Notes under the pieces: generated by a model
Seen by the model: only the letters and a program-made list of their open reading frames with translations
Databases searched by the model: none
Told to the model about the DNA's origin: nothing
Translations under genes and position numbers: made by a program
DNA from: G965216905 sp965216905
Lineage (GTDB): Bacteria > Actinomycetota > Acidimicrobiia > Spongiisociales > ZC4RG35
Assembly (NCBI GenBank): GCA_965216905.1
Contig: OZ244213.1
Coordinates: forward strand, 2,108,001-2,172,000
Reading direction: 5' to 3'
DNA: 64,000 bases
Shown here: positions 9,590 through 17,147 of the stretch, in pieces
Layout: every line of letters begins with the position of its first letter
Position numbering within the stretch: position 1 is the stretch's first letter

Positions 9590-9619
9590 AAGCTACGGCA
9601 GGCCTTGGACCGGTGTCAA
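9590..9619 (-). promoter_or_regulatory. topA promoter, TTGACA-N18-TAGCTT
   Basis: On the minus strand a perfect -35 TTGACA (plus-strand 9614-9619) is followed after 18 nt by TAGCTT (9590-9595). Eight nt later comes the GTG of topA with no ribosome-binding site, consistent with a leaderless mRNA. This is the best -35/-10 pair seen in the window. Confidence 0.75.
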
Positions 9620-9758
9620 GGCTACGATTCCCGGCGACGGCCATCGTGCACGTGCCGACGCCCCGCTCGAGACCCCCGGCGGCGCCGGAGCCCAGCACGA
9701 GATCTGATGGCCTGGGTCGGGCTGGCAGACCGGCCCCACGAGGCGGTCAGGGAGGCCG

Positions 9759-11327
9759 ATGATCCAAGGCAGCAGTGGCGATCAGGAGGAGCTGATCGGC
9801 GCCATCGACGCCGCACTCGCCGCGCTCTCGAACGTGGCGGGGCGTTCGCCCGCGCACGTCGTCACCTCGGTGATTGGACGGTCGATGGGCCATCGCACCC
9901 CGATCGCCGTCTACCGGAGAAGTGGCGAGACGTTGTGGGTGATCGCCCAGTCGGGTTACCCGGACCTGTGCGACGCCGTTCCGGTCGGCTCCGGCGTGAC
10001 CGGACGCGTGGCCGCCACGAGGCGCGCCGAACTGGTGGATGTTCGACGGGACCCGGACGTGATCGGAGACCATGGCGCCCGCCGGTCGATGCTGGCGGTT
10101 CCGGCCGGGCCGGATCTGGTGCTGGTCATCGAATCCGAGGATGTGCTCGACGCTTCGACCTTGGATGCCGCCAGGCGGCTGGCCGACCGATTGCACCAAT
10201 CTGTCGAGCGGGACAGGTCGGTCTCGGACGCCGGGCCCACCGACATGGCGTTGGAACGGCTCGACGAGATGGTTCGGTTCGACGACGCCCGGTCGATCGT
10301 CGAATCCGCCTGCCGGATCGTCGCTCAGCTCACCGCTGCCGATGCCGCTCGCGCCATCCTCGTCCGGGCCGACGAAGAGCTCATCCACGTCAGCTGGCGC
10401 CGGGCATTGGGCCCGGAGCCGCCCCCGGTCGAAGAGGCACGCTCCGCCCTAACCGTCGATCAGCCCGTCGTCGACGAGAAGACGGTCGTCGTCCCGTTCT
10501 TCACCGAAGGGTCCATCTCCGGAGGAGTGCTCGCTCGGCTGGGGGGCGAGCGCAACACCGTGCCCGCCTTCGAGTCCCTCCGACTCGTCGGAGCCATCGC
10601 GTCGGCCAGTCTCGATCGCGTCCGAACGCTGACGGGTCTCCATCAAGGCCTCGTGGCCCGTTCCGAGTTCACCCGGGCGGTCAGCCACGAGTTCCGGACT
10701 CCGCTCACCGCCATCGTCGGCTACGCCGATCTGATCCTCGAAGGCGGCAACGATGCCGATGAGACCGCAGAGTTCGTGGATGCGATCCGGAGGAACGGGG
10801 CGCATCTGCTGGCGATGGTGACCGACCTTCTCGACATCGCCCGGTCGGACGCCGGGCGGTTGGTCGTCCGGTCGGATGAGGTGGTCGAGGTCGCCGATGC
10901 CGTCGAGGGTGCGTTGACGCTCACGGCCCCGCAGGCCGAGGAGCGTCACGTGGAACGGCGCGCCCGGGTGGAAGCGGGACTCACGGTTCTGGGAGACGCG
11001 CTGCGAGTTCGCCAAATCATCGTGAACGTGGTCGCGAACGCCATCAAGTTCGCTCCGAGTGGGACGGTGTCCATCGATGCCCGGGACGATGGTTCCCACG
11101 TCGTCATCGATGTCACCGACGATGGCGAGGGCATGACCGTCGAAGAGCTCGACGGGCTGTTTCTGCCGTTCACCGGTCGTTCCGTACGCGACCCACGGTC
11201 GGGAACCGGGCTCGGCCTGGTGATAAGTCGCCGCCTGGCCGAGGCGATGGGCGGCACGCTCGACTTGGCGAGTGGGGGTCCGGGCACCGGAACCACCGCC
11301 ACGCTCCGGCTCCCGGCGGCTCGGTAG
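9759..11327 (+). CDS. GAF-domain sensor histidine kinase
   Basis: This 522-aa soluble kinase has no membrane segment. Two GAF-like regions (about 15-160 and 170-290) precede a HisKA dimerisation domain with H-box SHEFRTPLTAI and a HATPase_c domain with N-box NVVANAIKFAP, G1 DDGEGM, F-box FLPF and G2 GTGLGL. It therefore has all residues for autophosphorylation, probably sensing a cytoplasmic signal. No response regulator is adjacent, so its partner is unknown (orphan kinase). The ATG is preceded by GGGAGG. It is transcribed divergently from topA with about 180 bp between the two starts. Confidence 0.93.
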   Translation: MIQGSSGDQEELIGAIDAALAALSNVAGRSPAHVVTSVIGRSMGHRTPIAVYRRSGETLWVIAQSGYPDLCDAVPVGSGVTGRVAATRRAELVDVRRDPDVIGDHGARRSMLAVPAGPDLVLVIESEDVLDASTLDAARRLADRLHQSVERDRSVSDAGPTDMALERLDEMVRFDDARSIVESACRIVAQLTAADAARAILVRADEELIHVSWRRALGPEPPPVEEARSALTVDQPVVDEKTVVVPFFTEGSISGGVLARLGGERNTVPAFESLRLVGAIASASLDRVRTLTGLHQGLVARSEFTRAVSHEFRTPLTAIVGYADLILEGGNDADETAEFVDAIRRNGAHLLAMVTDLLDIARSDAGRLVVRSDEVVEVADAVEGALTLTAPQAEERHVERRARVEAGLTVLGDALRVRQIIVNVVANAIKFAPSGTVSIDARDDGSHVVIDVTDDGEGMTVEELDGLFLPFTGRSVRDPRSGTGLGLVISRRLAEAMGGTLDLASGGPGTGTTATLRLPAAR

Positions 11328-11410
11328 TTTCTCACTCCGATCGAGACGGGCGGGACCGTTTCTTCCGGATCGCAGCTGGCCGACGACCGGTGAAACGATC
11401 CAAGGATCGG

Positions 11411-11416
11411 TAGCCT
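11411..11416 (+). promoter_or_regulatory. GGTAGCCT -10 for the MFS-tmk-holB operon
   Basis: TAGCCT, in the GGTANNNT context, ends 7 nt before the GTG at 11424. No Shine-Dalgarno is present, so the transcript is probably leaderless. Confidence 0.55.
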
Positions 11417-11423
11417 CTGGCGC

Positions 11424-12818
11424 GTGACCGAAGCGATCGAGCGGATTCGGGGCCGAGATCTGGTCCGGAGGGGGCCGTACGCCCGCCTGTGGTGGTCGCA
11501 GCTCATCTCCAGTCTCGGGGACTGGGCAACGCTGTTCGCCACCTTCTCGCTGGCCGCTCGTATCGCCGGCGCGGAGCGGTCTGCATCCCTGGGCATCGTG
11601 GTGGCGCTCATCGCCAGAATCCTGCCGGGGCTGATCCTGGCTGCGGTCGGTGGCGTGCTGGCGGATCGGTGGGACCGGAAGGCCACGATGGTGATCGCCG
11701 ATCTCGGTCGGGCGGTGCTCGTGGTGGCGCTCATGTTCGTGACGACCTACCGGGACATGTTCGCGGTGACCTTCCTCATCGAGGTCCTGGCGCTGCTGCG
11801 TCAGCCGGCACGGGAGTCGGTGGTTCCCCAACTCGTCCCGGAGCGTCACCTGATGGGAGCCAACGGGCTGAATCTGGTGGCCACCTACGGGACGGCGCCG
11901 CTCGGTTCCGCCTTGTTCGCCGGTCTGGCTGCAACCGGGGGAGGCTGGCTGGCACCGCTGGTTCCTTTCCCGGCGATCGCCGTCACCTTCCTTCTCGATG
12001 CGGTGACCTTCGTGGCGTCGGGGATCATCGTTCTGTTCATCGCCATCCCGCCCCGAGCGTCGGACCCGCCGCCCGTGGAAGACGACGGCCAGGCTTTGAA
12101 GTCGTCGCTTCGCGATGTGGTCGACGGGTTCCGCTTCGTGACGACCTACCCCGCGGTCCGGCGTCTCGTTCTCGGCATGGCTGTCGGCTTGTTCGGTGGA
12201 GGGGCGCTCTTCGTCCTCGGTCAACCCTTCTCCGAACAGGTCTTGGCCGGGAGTGACTCGGGGTACGGGATCATCGTGACGTCGCTGGGGGGAGGTGCCG
12301 GCCTCGGCATGCTGGCGGTGACGCTGTGGGGTCGGAGGATCGAACAGCGCGAACCGCTCTTCGCCGTGGCGCTCCTCGCCACCGGTGTCGCCATCGTGGT
12401 GGCGGCCTTCACCTCGACCGTGTGGGGAGCGGCGGGTTGGGTGTTGCTCGCCGGCCTCGGAACCGGGGTCGCCTACGTCACCGGATTCACGCACCTGCAC
12501 ACGGTGGTGACCGACGACATCCGCGGGCGAACGTTCGCGACGCTCTTCGGCTCGGCTCGGTTGGCGCTGCTGATCTCGATCGCCCTGGCGAGTGTCGGCG
12601 AGGCGGCGCTCAATCGGAGACTTCCCGGCATGTTCTCCAGTGGTGTCCGTGTGGTCATCCTGATCTCGGGGTTGGTGATCCTCGCCTCCGGCATCGGCTC
12701 GCTGTGGGCCGTGCGTCATCAGCTCGGAGGGAACCCACTGGACGACGACGCCTACCGAAGTCTCAAAGACGCCGGCGATGCGATCTCGTGGATTCGCGGC
12801 GATCGACGCTCGCGGTGA
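11424..12818 (+). CDS. MFS transporter, MFS_3 (enterobactin exporter EntS-like)
   Basis: This 464-aa integral membrane protein has about 12 hydrophobic segments and the MFS loop 2-3 signature (GGVLADRWDRKATM). Sequence style (LIEVLALLRQPARESVVPQLV) fits the MFS_3 group, which includes macrolide-efflux and EntS-like exporters; the substrate cannot be inferred. The GTG start is supported by the GGTAGCCT hexamer 7 nt upstream. Its stop overlaps the GTG of tmk by 4 bp (GTGA), so it heads a three-gene operon with replication genes, an odd combination for a transporter. Confidence 0.88.
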   Translation: MTEAIERIRGRDLVRRGPYARLWWSQLISSLGDWATLFATFSLAARIAGAERSASLGIVVALIARILPGLILAAVGGVLADRWDRKATMVIADLGRAVLVVALMFVTTYRDMFAVTFLIEVLALLRQPARESVVPQLVPERHLMGANGLNLVATYGTAPLGSALFAGLAATGGGWLAPLVPFPAIAVTFLLDAVTFVASGIIVLFIAIPPRASDPPPVEDDGQALKSSLRDVVDGFRFVTTYPAVRRLVLGMAVGLFGGGALFVLGQPFSEQVLAGSDSGYGIIVTSLGGGAGLGMLAVTLWGRRIEQREPLFAVALLATGVAIVVAAFTSTVWGAAGWVLLAGLGTGVAYVTGFTHLHTVVTDDIRGRTFATLFGSARLALLISIALASVGEAALNRRLPGMFSSGVRVVILISGLVILASGIGSLWAVRHQLGGNPLDDDAYRSLKDAGDAISWIRGDRRSR

Positions 12819-13411
12819 GCGGGTCGTATCTGGCGTTGGAGGGGATCGAGGGCTCCGGCAAGACCACGGTGGCTCGCCTGCTGGCCGCACGGATGACCGC
12901 CTCGGGGCGCGTCGTCCGGGTGGTGCGGGAACCGGGCGGCACCTGGCTGGGTGAGGAGGTTCGCAGGCTGGTCCTCCACGCCGCCGAAATGACGCCGTGG
13001 GCGGAGGCGGCGCTCTTCGCCGCCCAACGGGCCCAATTGGTCGCCGAGGTGGTCCGTCCGGCGCTCGATCGGGGCGAGACGGTGATCTCGGACCGTTCGT
13101 TCTACTCATCACTCGCCTATCAGGGAGCCGGTCGCCGGTTGGGAGTGGAACGGGTTCGAGCGCTGAACACTGCAGTGCTCGACGGCATCGTTCCCGACCG
13201 GGTGGCAGTGATCGACGTCGCTCCGGAAGTCGGGCTCCGCCGTCAGCGGGTGCCGGATCGAATCGGGTCGGAGGACCTGGCGTTCGTGACGGCGGTTCGA
13301 GCAGGTTTCCTGGCCCTTGCCGAAGACGAGCCCCTCCGGGTCCGCGTGTTCGACGGTGGGCTCGAGCCGGAGGAACTGGCGAGTGCCATTCTGGACGGAT
13401 GGCAATGGTGA
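12815..13411 (+). CDS. tmk: Thymidylate kinase
   Basis: This 198-aa enzyme phosphorylates dTMP to dTDP. It shows the P-loop EGIEGSGKTT, the REPGGT motif and the DR(S/Y) motif ISDRSFYSSLAYQG that binds the nucleotide base and phosphates. The start GTG overlaps the stop of the MFS gene. The lid is short, ending RRQRVPDRIGSED, so it may be a compact type. It is followed by holB with overlapping codons, the usual tmk-holB pairing in many bacteria. Confidence 0.93.
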   Translation: MSGSYLALEGIEGSGKTTVARLLAARMTASGRVVRVVREPGGTWLGEEVRRLVLHAAEMTPWAEAALFAAQRAQLVAEVVRPALDRGETVISDRSFYSSLAYQGAGRRLGVERVRALNTAVLDGIVPDRVAVIDVAPEVGLRRQRVPDRIGSEDLAFVTAVRAGFLALAEDEPLRVRVFDGGLEPEELASAILDGWQW

Positions 13412-14442
13412 AGGCGTTCGAGGGTGTTATCGGGCATGATCGGCAGGTCGCCATGCTGCGTCGCGAGGCGGCTCGTCCGGCGGGGGCGTACCTCTTCGTC
13501 GGTGCTCCCGGTGTCGGCAAGGCGACGATCGCACGGTCGTTTGCGGCCGCCGTTCTGTGTCCGTCGGACGCGGTGCACGACGATGATGAACCATGCCGGA
13601 CCTGCCGGCTGGCCCTGGCCGCCCGGCACCCCGATCTCGTGGTCGTCGAACCGAGGGGGCGTCAGAGCTTGGGGGTCGACCAGGCCCGCGAGACGATCGG
13701 CGCATCGGTGCTGGCGCCGATCGAAGCCGATCACAAGGTCTTCCTCGTGGAGGAAGCGGGCTCGATGACCGAGCAGGCGGCCAACGCGCTGCTCAAGACC
13801 CTGGAGGAGCCGAGCCGTTCGACCGTGTTCGTCCTGGTGTCCGGCGCCGAGTCCGACCTCCCCGATACGGTTGTCAGTCGCTGCCGAACACTGTTCTTCG
13901 GGCGAGTCGCCGACGATGAGCTGCGAACCGGATTGGTCTCGCATGGTGTCGAGGCCGGTCGCGCCGGGCAGCTGACGGCGATCGCCGGTGGCCGGCCGGG
14001 CTTGGCATTCACACTGGATCAGAGCCCCGAGGTTGCCGCCTTCCGGGAGGCCTGGTTGTCGGTCCCCGAGCGGGTAACGGGCCAATCGGGTGAGGCGTTC
14101 CTCCTCGCACAGGAGATGCTCGCAACCCTCGATCCGCTGCTCGAAGGTGTCGGGGGTGACGGTCCCAAGGAACAGGTCGAACGCGATCGGCGGCGGGCGC
14201 GTTCGGACCTGCTGGTCGGCGGTTTGGAGATCCTGGCGTCGTGGTACCTCGACGCGGCGGTCATCGGACACGGCGGCGGACTTCGGAATCCCGACGTGCC
14301 GGCATCGGCGCTGACCATGCTGAGCAGCCGGCGGGGGGTAGCCAACGCCGAGCGGGTCCTCGACGCCATCGTCGACCTTCGTGCCAACCTGCGGCCCCAG
14401 TTGCTGCTCGCCGACCTGTTCTGTGATCTGGCCCTCGAGTAG
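13405..14442 (+). CDS. holB: DNA polymerase III delta' subunit
   Basis: This 345-aa AAA+ clamp-loader subunit has a P-loop-like motif GAPGVGKATIA, a zinc-binding Cys cluster (CPSDA...CRTC), the FLVEEAGSMTEQAANALLKTLEEP segment split across the typical Walker B/sensor region, and SRC in VVSRCRTLFF. It loads the sliding clamp with DnaX and delta. Starts at 13399, 13405 or GTG 13408 all overlap the tmk stop; ATG 13405 is a compromise. A long antisense frame covers this gene and its neighbours but is a GC-driven shadow. Confidence 0.92.
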   Translation: MVKAFEGVIGHDRQVAMLRREAARPAGAYLFVGAPGVGKATIARSFAAAVLCPSDAVHDDDEPCRTCRLALAARHPDLVVVEPRGRQSLGVDQARETIGASVLAPIEADHKVFLVEEAGSMTEQAANALLKTLEEPSRSTVFVLVSGAESDLPDTVVSRCRTLFFGRVADDELRTGLVSHGVEAGRAGQLTAIAGGRPGLAFTLDQSPEVAAFREAWLSVPERVTGQSGEAFLLAQEMLATLDPLLEGVGGDGPKEQVERDRRRARSDLLVGGLEILASWYLDAAVIGHGGGLRNPDVPASALTMLSSRRGVANAERVLDAIVDLRANLRPQLLLADLFCDLALE

Positions 14443-14637
14443 GCCTCGAGCAACCGGCAGCGTCGGCCTTCGGAGGTCCCGCAGCCCGAAGCCCGGGGAT
14501 GGCGGACGGCCGGCTGACCGAGGCCAGAGATCAGCTTCAGGCACGATCCTCGCGTTGGCACCAACTCGGCCCTGACGGACCGGAGAGAACTCACTACCCT
14601 TCTCGATACCGCCGTCACCGAGCGTGTGACGGCACCC

Positions 14638-14712
14638 GCCGGGGTAGCTCAGGGGTAGAGCAACGCACTCGTAATGCGTAGGTCAGGGGTTCAAATCCCC
14701 TCCTCGGCTCCA
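14638..14712 (+). tRNA. tRNA-Thr (anticodon CGT)
   Basis: The cloverleaf folds fully: acceptor GCCGGGG/CCTCGGC (one G-U), D arm GCTC/GAGC, anticodon stem ACGCA/TGCGT with loop CTCGTAA, and T arm AGGGG-TTCAAAT-CCCCT. The discriminator is T and CCA is encoded. A second Thr tRNA (TGT) lies at 52608. Confidence 0.97.
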
Positions 14713-14716
14713 TTCA

Positions 14717-14822
14717 CAAGCTTCAAGCTTCAAGCTTCAAGCCCGAAGCCCGAAGCCCGAGAGGGACAAGCCTCAAGCCCGACGCCCGACGCCCGGAGCC
14801 CTTCGGGCTCAGGACGGGCTTT
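14717..14822 (+). repeat. Degenerate heptamer (7-bp) repeat array after tRNA-Thr
   Basis: Starting 5 nt after the tRNA CCA, the sequence reads as 7-bp units: CAAGCTT three times, CAAGCCC, GAAGCCC twice, GAGAGGG, one extra base, CAAGCCT, CAAGCCC, GACGCCC twice, GGAGCCC, then more degenerate units. The same vocabulary recurs at 38866-39124. It is non-coding, since the period is not a multiple of three. Confidence 0.9.
14796..14810 (+). terminator. Hairpin with CTTCG loop downstream of tRNA-Thr
   Basis: GAGCC-CTTCG-GGCTC forms a stable stem with a UUCG-type loop. It is built from the heptamer array itself (GGAGCCC TTCGGGC) and could serve as a tRNA 3' terminator. No long T tract follows, so this is a weak call. 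Confidence 0.4.
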
Positions 14823-14844
14823 CCGTCTTCGAGCTGTCCGCTGA

Positions 14845-14850
14845 TACCGT
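14845..14850 (+). promoter_or_regulatory. Candidate -10 TACCGT upstream of sigma factor gene
   Basis: GATACCGT lies 11 nt before the ATG at 14862, and no Shine-Dalgarno is visible. It fits the TANNNT class loosely; an autoregulated ECF-type promoter cannot be excluded. Confidence 0.3.
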
Positions 14851-14861
14851 TTCGCGTCGAC

Positions 14862-15440
14862 ATGGCCGATCAAGCCCACTTCGAGGACGATGCGATGCAG
14901 TTCGCGCCGCAGCTGTACACCGCCGCGCTCCGCATGACTCGGAATGCCGCCGATGCCGAAGACCTGGTGCAGGAGACGTTTCTCAAGGCATATCGGGCGT
15001 ATCACACCTTCGAGGCCGGTACGAACCTCAAGGCTTGGTTGTATCGCATCCTCACCAACACCTATATCAACCGGTACCGGAGGGCTCAGCGCCGGCCGAC
15101 CGAGACCGACCTCGGCGAGGTGGAGGATCTCTATCTCTACAAACGCATCGGCTCGGAGAGCACCGCCGAGGCGTCGCGGTCGGTCGAGGACCTGGTGCTG
15201 GACGGACTGGTCGAGGCCGACATCAAGCGGGCGGTCGAGGATCTTCCGGAGAACTTTCGCATGCCGGTGCTGCTGGCCGACCTGGAGGGGTTCTCGTACA
15301 AGGAGATCGCCGAAATCCTCGAAATCCCGATCGGAACGGTGATGTCCCGTCTGCATCGGGGAAGAAAAGCGCTGCAGCGGGCGTTGTGGCAGTACGCACG
15401 TGACCGCAACCTCCTTCCCGACGAGGTCGATGATGTCTGA
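14862..15440 (+). CDS. ECF sigma factor, SigR/SigH-like
   Basis: This 192-aa sigma-70 factor has region 2 (DAEDLVQETFLKAYRAYHTFE, then NLKAWLYRILTNTYIN) and region 4 (LEGFSYKEIAEILEIPIGTV) typical of the SigR/SigH (ECF12) group. In that group it drives thioredoxin and mycothiol genes after thiol oxidation. The immediately overlapping gene encodes a ZAS-type anti-sigma factor with HxxxCxxC, which supports the redox role. It does not keep the extended N-terminus seen in some SigR isoforms. Confidence 0.9.
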   Translation: MADQAHFEDDAMQFAPQLYTAALRMTRNAADAEDLVQETFLKAYRAYHTFEAGTNLKAWLYRILTNTYINRYRRAQRRPTETDLGEVEDLYLYKRIGSESTAEASRSVEDLVLDGLVEADIKRAVEDLPENFRMPVLLADLEGFSYKEIAEILEIPIGTVMSRLHRGRKALQRALWQYARDRNLLPDEVDDV

Positions 15441-15672
15441 TCACTGCGACGAGGCGCTGGCCAATCTGTATGCATTTCTCGACGACGAGATGGAGGATGC
15501 TCGGGTCACGTCCCGGATCCAGCAGCACCTCACCGATTGTCCGCCGTGTGGGGGTGCCTTCCACTTCGAACGGCGTCTCAAAGTGGTGGTCCGCGAGCGG
15601 CTGCACGAGGAGGTACCCGTCCGCGTACTGGAGCGACTCCGGGTCGTGATTCGGAGTGCCGGCGTCGATTGA
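15433..15672 (+). CDS. Zinc-binding anti-sigma factor, RsrA-like
   Basis: This small protein (79 aa) has the ZAS signature: an early Cys (SDHCDEA) and HLTDCPPC, the H-x3-C-x2-C zinc site. In RsrA, oxidation of these cysteines releases zinc and frees the sigma factor. Its ATG lies inside the sigma gene (8-bp overlap), so the two are co-translated. An ATG one codon earlier (15430) is equally possible. This is the mycothiol-system anti-sigma family known only from actinobacteria. Confidence 0.88.
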   Translation: MSDHCDEALANLYAFLDDEMEDARVTSRIQQHLTDCPPCGGAFHFERRLKVVVRERLHEEVPVRVLERLRVVIRSAGVD

Positions 15673-15753
15673 CGTCCGTCGGCCCGAGGTGACTCCCCGG
15701 TTTGGGCGGCCGGTGCGCCGCCCGGGTGGTTGTTGCGCACCGGACCACCGCGG

Positions 15754-15759
15754 TAGTGT
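15754..15759 (+). promoter_or_regulatory. GGTAGTGT -10 upstream of 15769
   Basis: TAGTGT in a GGTANNNT context ends 9 nt before the ATG. A possible weak -35, GTTGCG, lies 16 nt upstream of it. Confidence 0.5.
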
Positions 15760-15768
15760 TGCGGCTCG

Positions 15769-16107
15769 ATGCTCCGCAGTAACCCTCGCTCCCGACTCCT
15801 GACCCTCTTCGGCTTCGCCTTGGCCCTCTTGACGCTGCTCTCCCTGGCCGTGCCGGCCGTCGCCACCGAGGGCGAGGCGCCGGCCGCCGAGACCGAGGAG
15901 CCGGCGGAGGAGCCGGCGGAGGAGACGGCGACCGATTATCAGCCGGCGGTGACGGTGGCCGAGGAAGCCGCCGAGGAGATCGTGCAGCCCTGGACCAACC
16001 GCTTTCTGATTCCCACGATGGCGTTGCTGGCGGTGGCGCTCCTGTTCGTGACGGTCTTGCAGTATTTCCTCAAAGTGGTCAAAGCGCGGTACAAAGTGGT
16101 CGAGTGA
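15769..16107 (+). CDS. Small secreted/membrane protein with Glu-Ala-rich linker
   Basis: This 112-aa protein has a signal-like hydrophobic N-terminus (about residues 10-33, ending AVPAVA), an acidic linker with repeated EEPAEE units, and one transmembrane helix near residues 80-103 followed by a basic end. I do not recognise a family. Its stop overlaps the GTG of the DUF2342 protease by 4 bp, so the two are co-expressed. It could be a membrane anchor or regulator for that protein, but this is only inferred from position. Confidence 0.7.
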   Translation: MLRSNPRSRLLTLFGFALALLTLLSLAVPAVATEGEAPAAETEEPAEEPAEETATDYQPAVTVAEEAAEEIVQPWTNRFLIPTMALLAVALLFVTVLQYFLKVVKARYKVVE

Positions 16108-17147
16108 CCACGACGACACCTTGGGATTTCGCCGGCCGGATCGCCGGCCTCGTCGCGCAGACCTACCCGCTCGCCCAGTCCTACCACCTCGAACACCTCG
16201 AGGCCCACCTTCCACCGATCGTCGATCACGTGCACGAGTTGGTGGCCGGGGAGACGGGGCTGGCATTGCCCGGTTCTCCGGACGTGGTCCTCGTCACGCG
16301 GCGCGAATGGGTGGACCGCAACATCGCGTCTTTCGCTCGAATGCTGGAGCCGGTCGAGCGCCGACTCGCCGAGCGGCTGGAGGTGGCGGGAGACGACATC
16401 TCCCAGTCGGTGGCGCGTCGTCTGGTCGCCGCCGAGACCGGTGCGGTGTTGGGCGTTCTCGCCCGGCGGGTGCTCGGCCAGTACGAGCTGGTGGTGCCGA
16501 CCGGGGAGGCAGGGGACTCGATCGCATTCGTGGCGGCCAACATCCTTCAGATGGAGCGCGCTCATCAGCTCCATCCCAACGAGTTTCGGACCTGGATCGC
16601 GCTGCATGAGGCGACCCACCGAGCCCAATTCGTGGGCGTGCCGTGGATGCGCGACCACTTCTTTGGTTTGGTGGAGACCTTGGTGGCGTCCGCCGAGCTG
16701 GACGAGAGTCGCCTCGGAGTGCTCGTGGATCGCCTCGTCAAGGCGCGCCGGAGCGGCGAGCCGCTGGTCGACGACCTCGGCATCGCCGGACTCTTCGCCA
16801 CCGAGAGCCAACGGCGCGTGATCGGTCAGGTGCAGGCGATGATGAGTCTGTTGGAGGGGCACGGCCACGTCGTGATGGATCGGGCTGGTCGCCGGATTCT
16901 CAGGACGCAACAGCGGATGTCTTCCCTTCTCAAAGCCCGCCGGAGTGACCCCCGGACCGCTCGGTTCTTCAAGCTGACCGGGCTGGAGATGAAGGTCAAG
17001 CAGTACGAGCAGGGGGAGCGGTTCGTGCTCGGGGTCGAGCGACTCGCCGGCTGGTCGGCGTTGGAGGGTGCCTGGTCTGGGCCCGAACAGTTGCCCACCT
17101 TGTCGGAGATCGAAGAGCCGGCCGCATGGCTGCGCCGCGTCGCCTGA
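16104..17147 (+). CDS. Zinc-dependent metalloprotease family protein (DUF2342)
   Basis: This 347-aa protein has the zincin motif HEATH (ALHEATHRAQF) and a downstream Glu-containing helix (FGLVETLVASAE). It matches the actinobacterial DUF2342 family, described in databases as F420-biosynthesis-associated; M. tuberculosis Rv3626c is a homologue next to tilS. A substrate is not established. The start GTG overlaps the small membrane gene, and the 3' end overlaps tilS by 22 bp. Confidence 0.9.
   Translation: MTTTTPWDFAGRIAGLVAQTYPLAQSYHLEHLEAHLPPIVDHVHELVAGETGLALPGSPDVVLVTRREWVDRNIASFARMLEPVERRLAERLEVAGDDISQSVARRLVAAETGAVLGVLARRVLGQYELVVPTGEAGDSIAFVAANILQMERAHQLHPNEFRTWIALHEATHRAQFVGVPWMRDHFFGLVETLVASAELDESRLGVLVDRLVKARRSGEPLVDDLGIAGLFATESQRRVIGQVQAMMSLLEGHGHVVMDRAGRRILRTQQRMSSLLKARRSDPRTARFFKLTGLEMKVKQYEQGERFVLGVERLAGWSALEGAWSGPEQLPTLSEIEEPAAWLRRVA

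Noticed and set aside
10449..13520. 1023-aa minus-strand frame
   Set aside because: It lies antisense to the histidine kinase, MFS, tmk and holB genes, with Arg/Gly/Pro-rich composition typical of GC-rich shadow frames.
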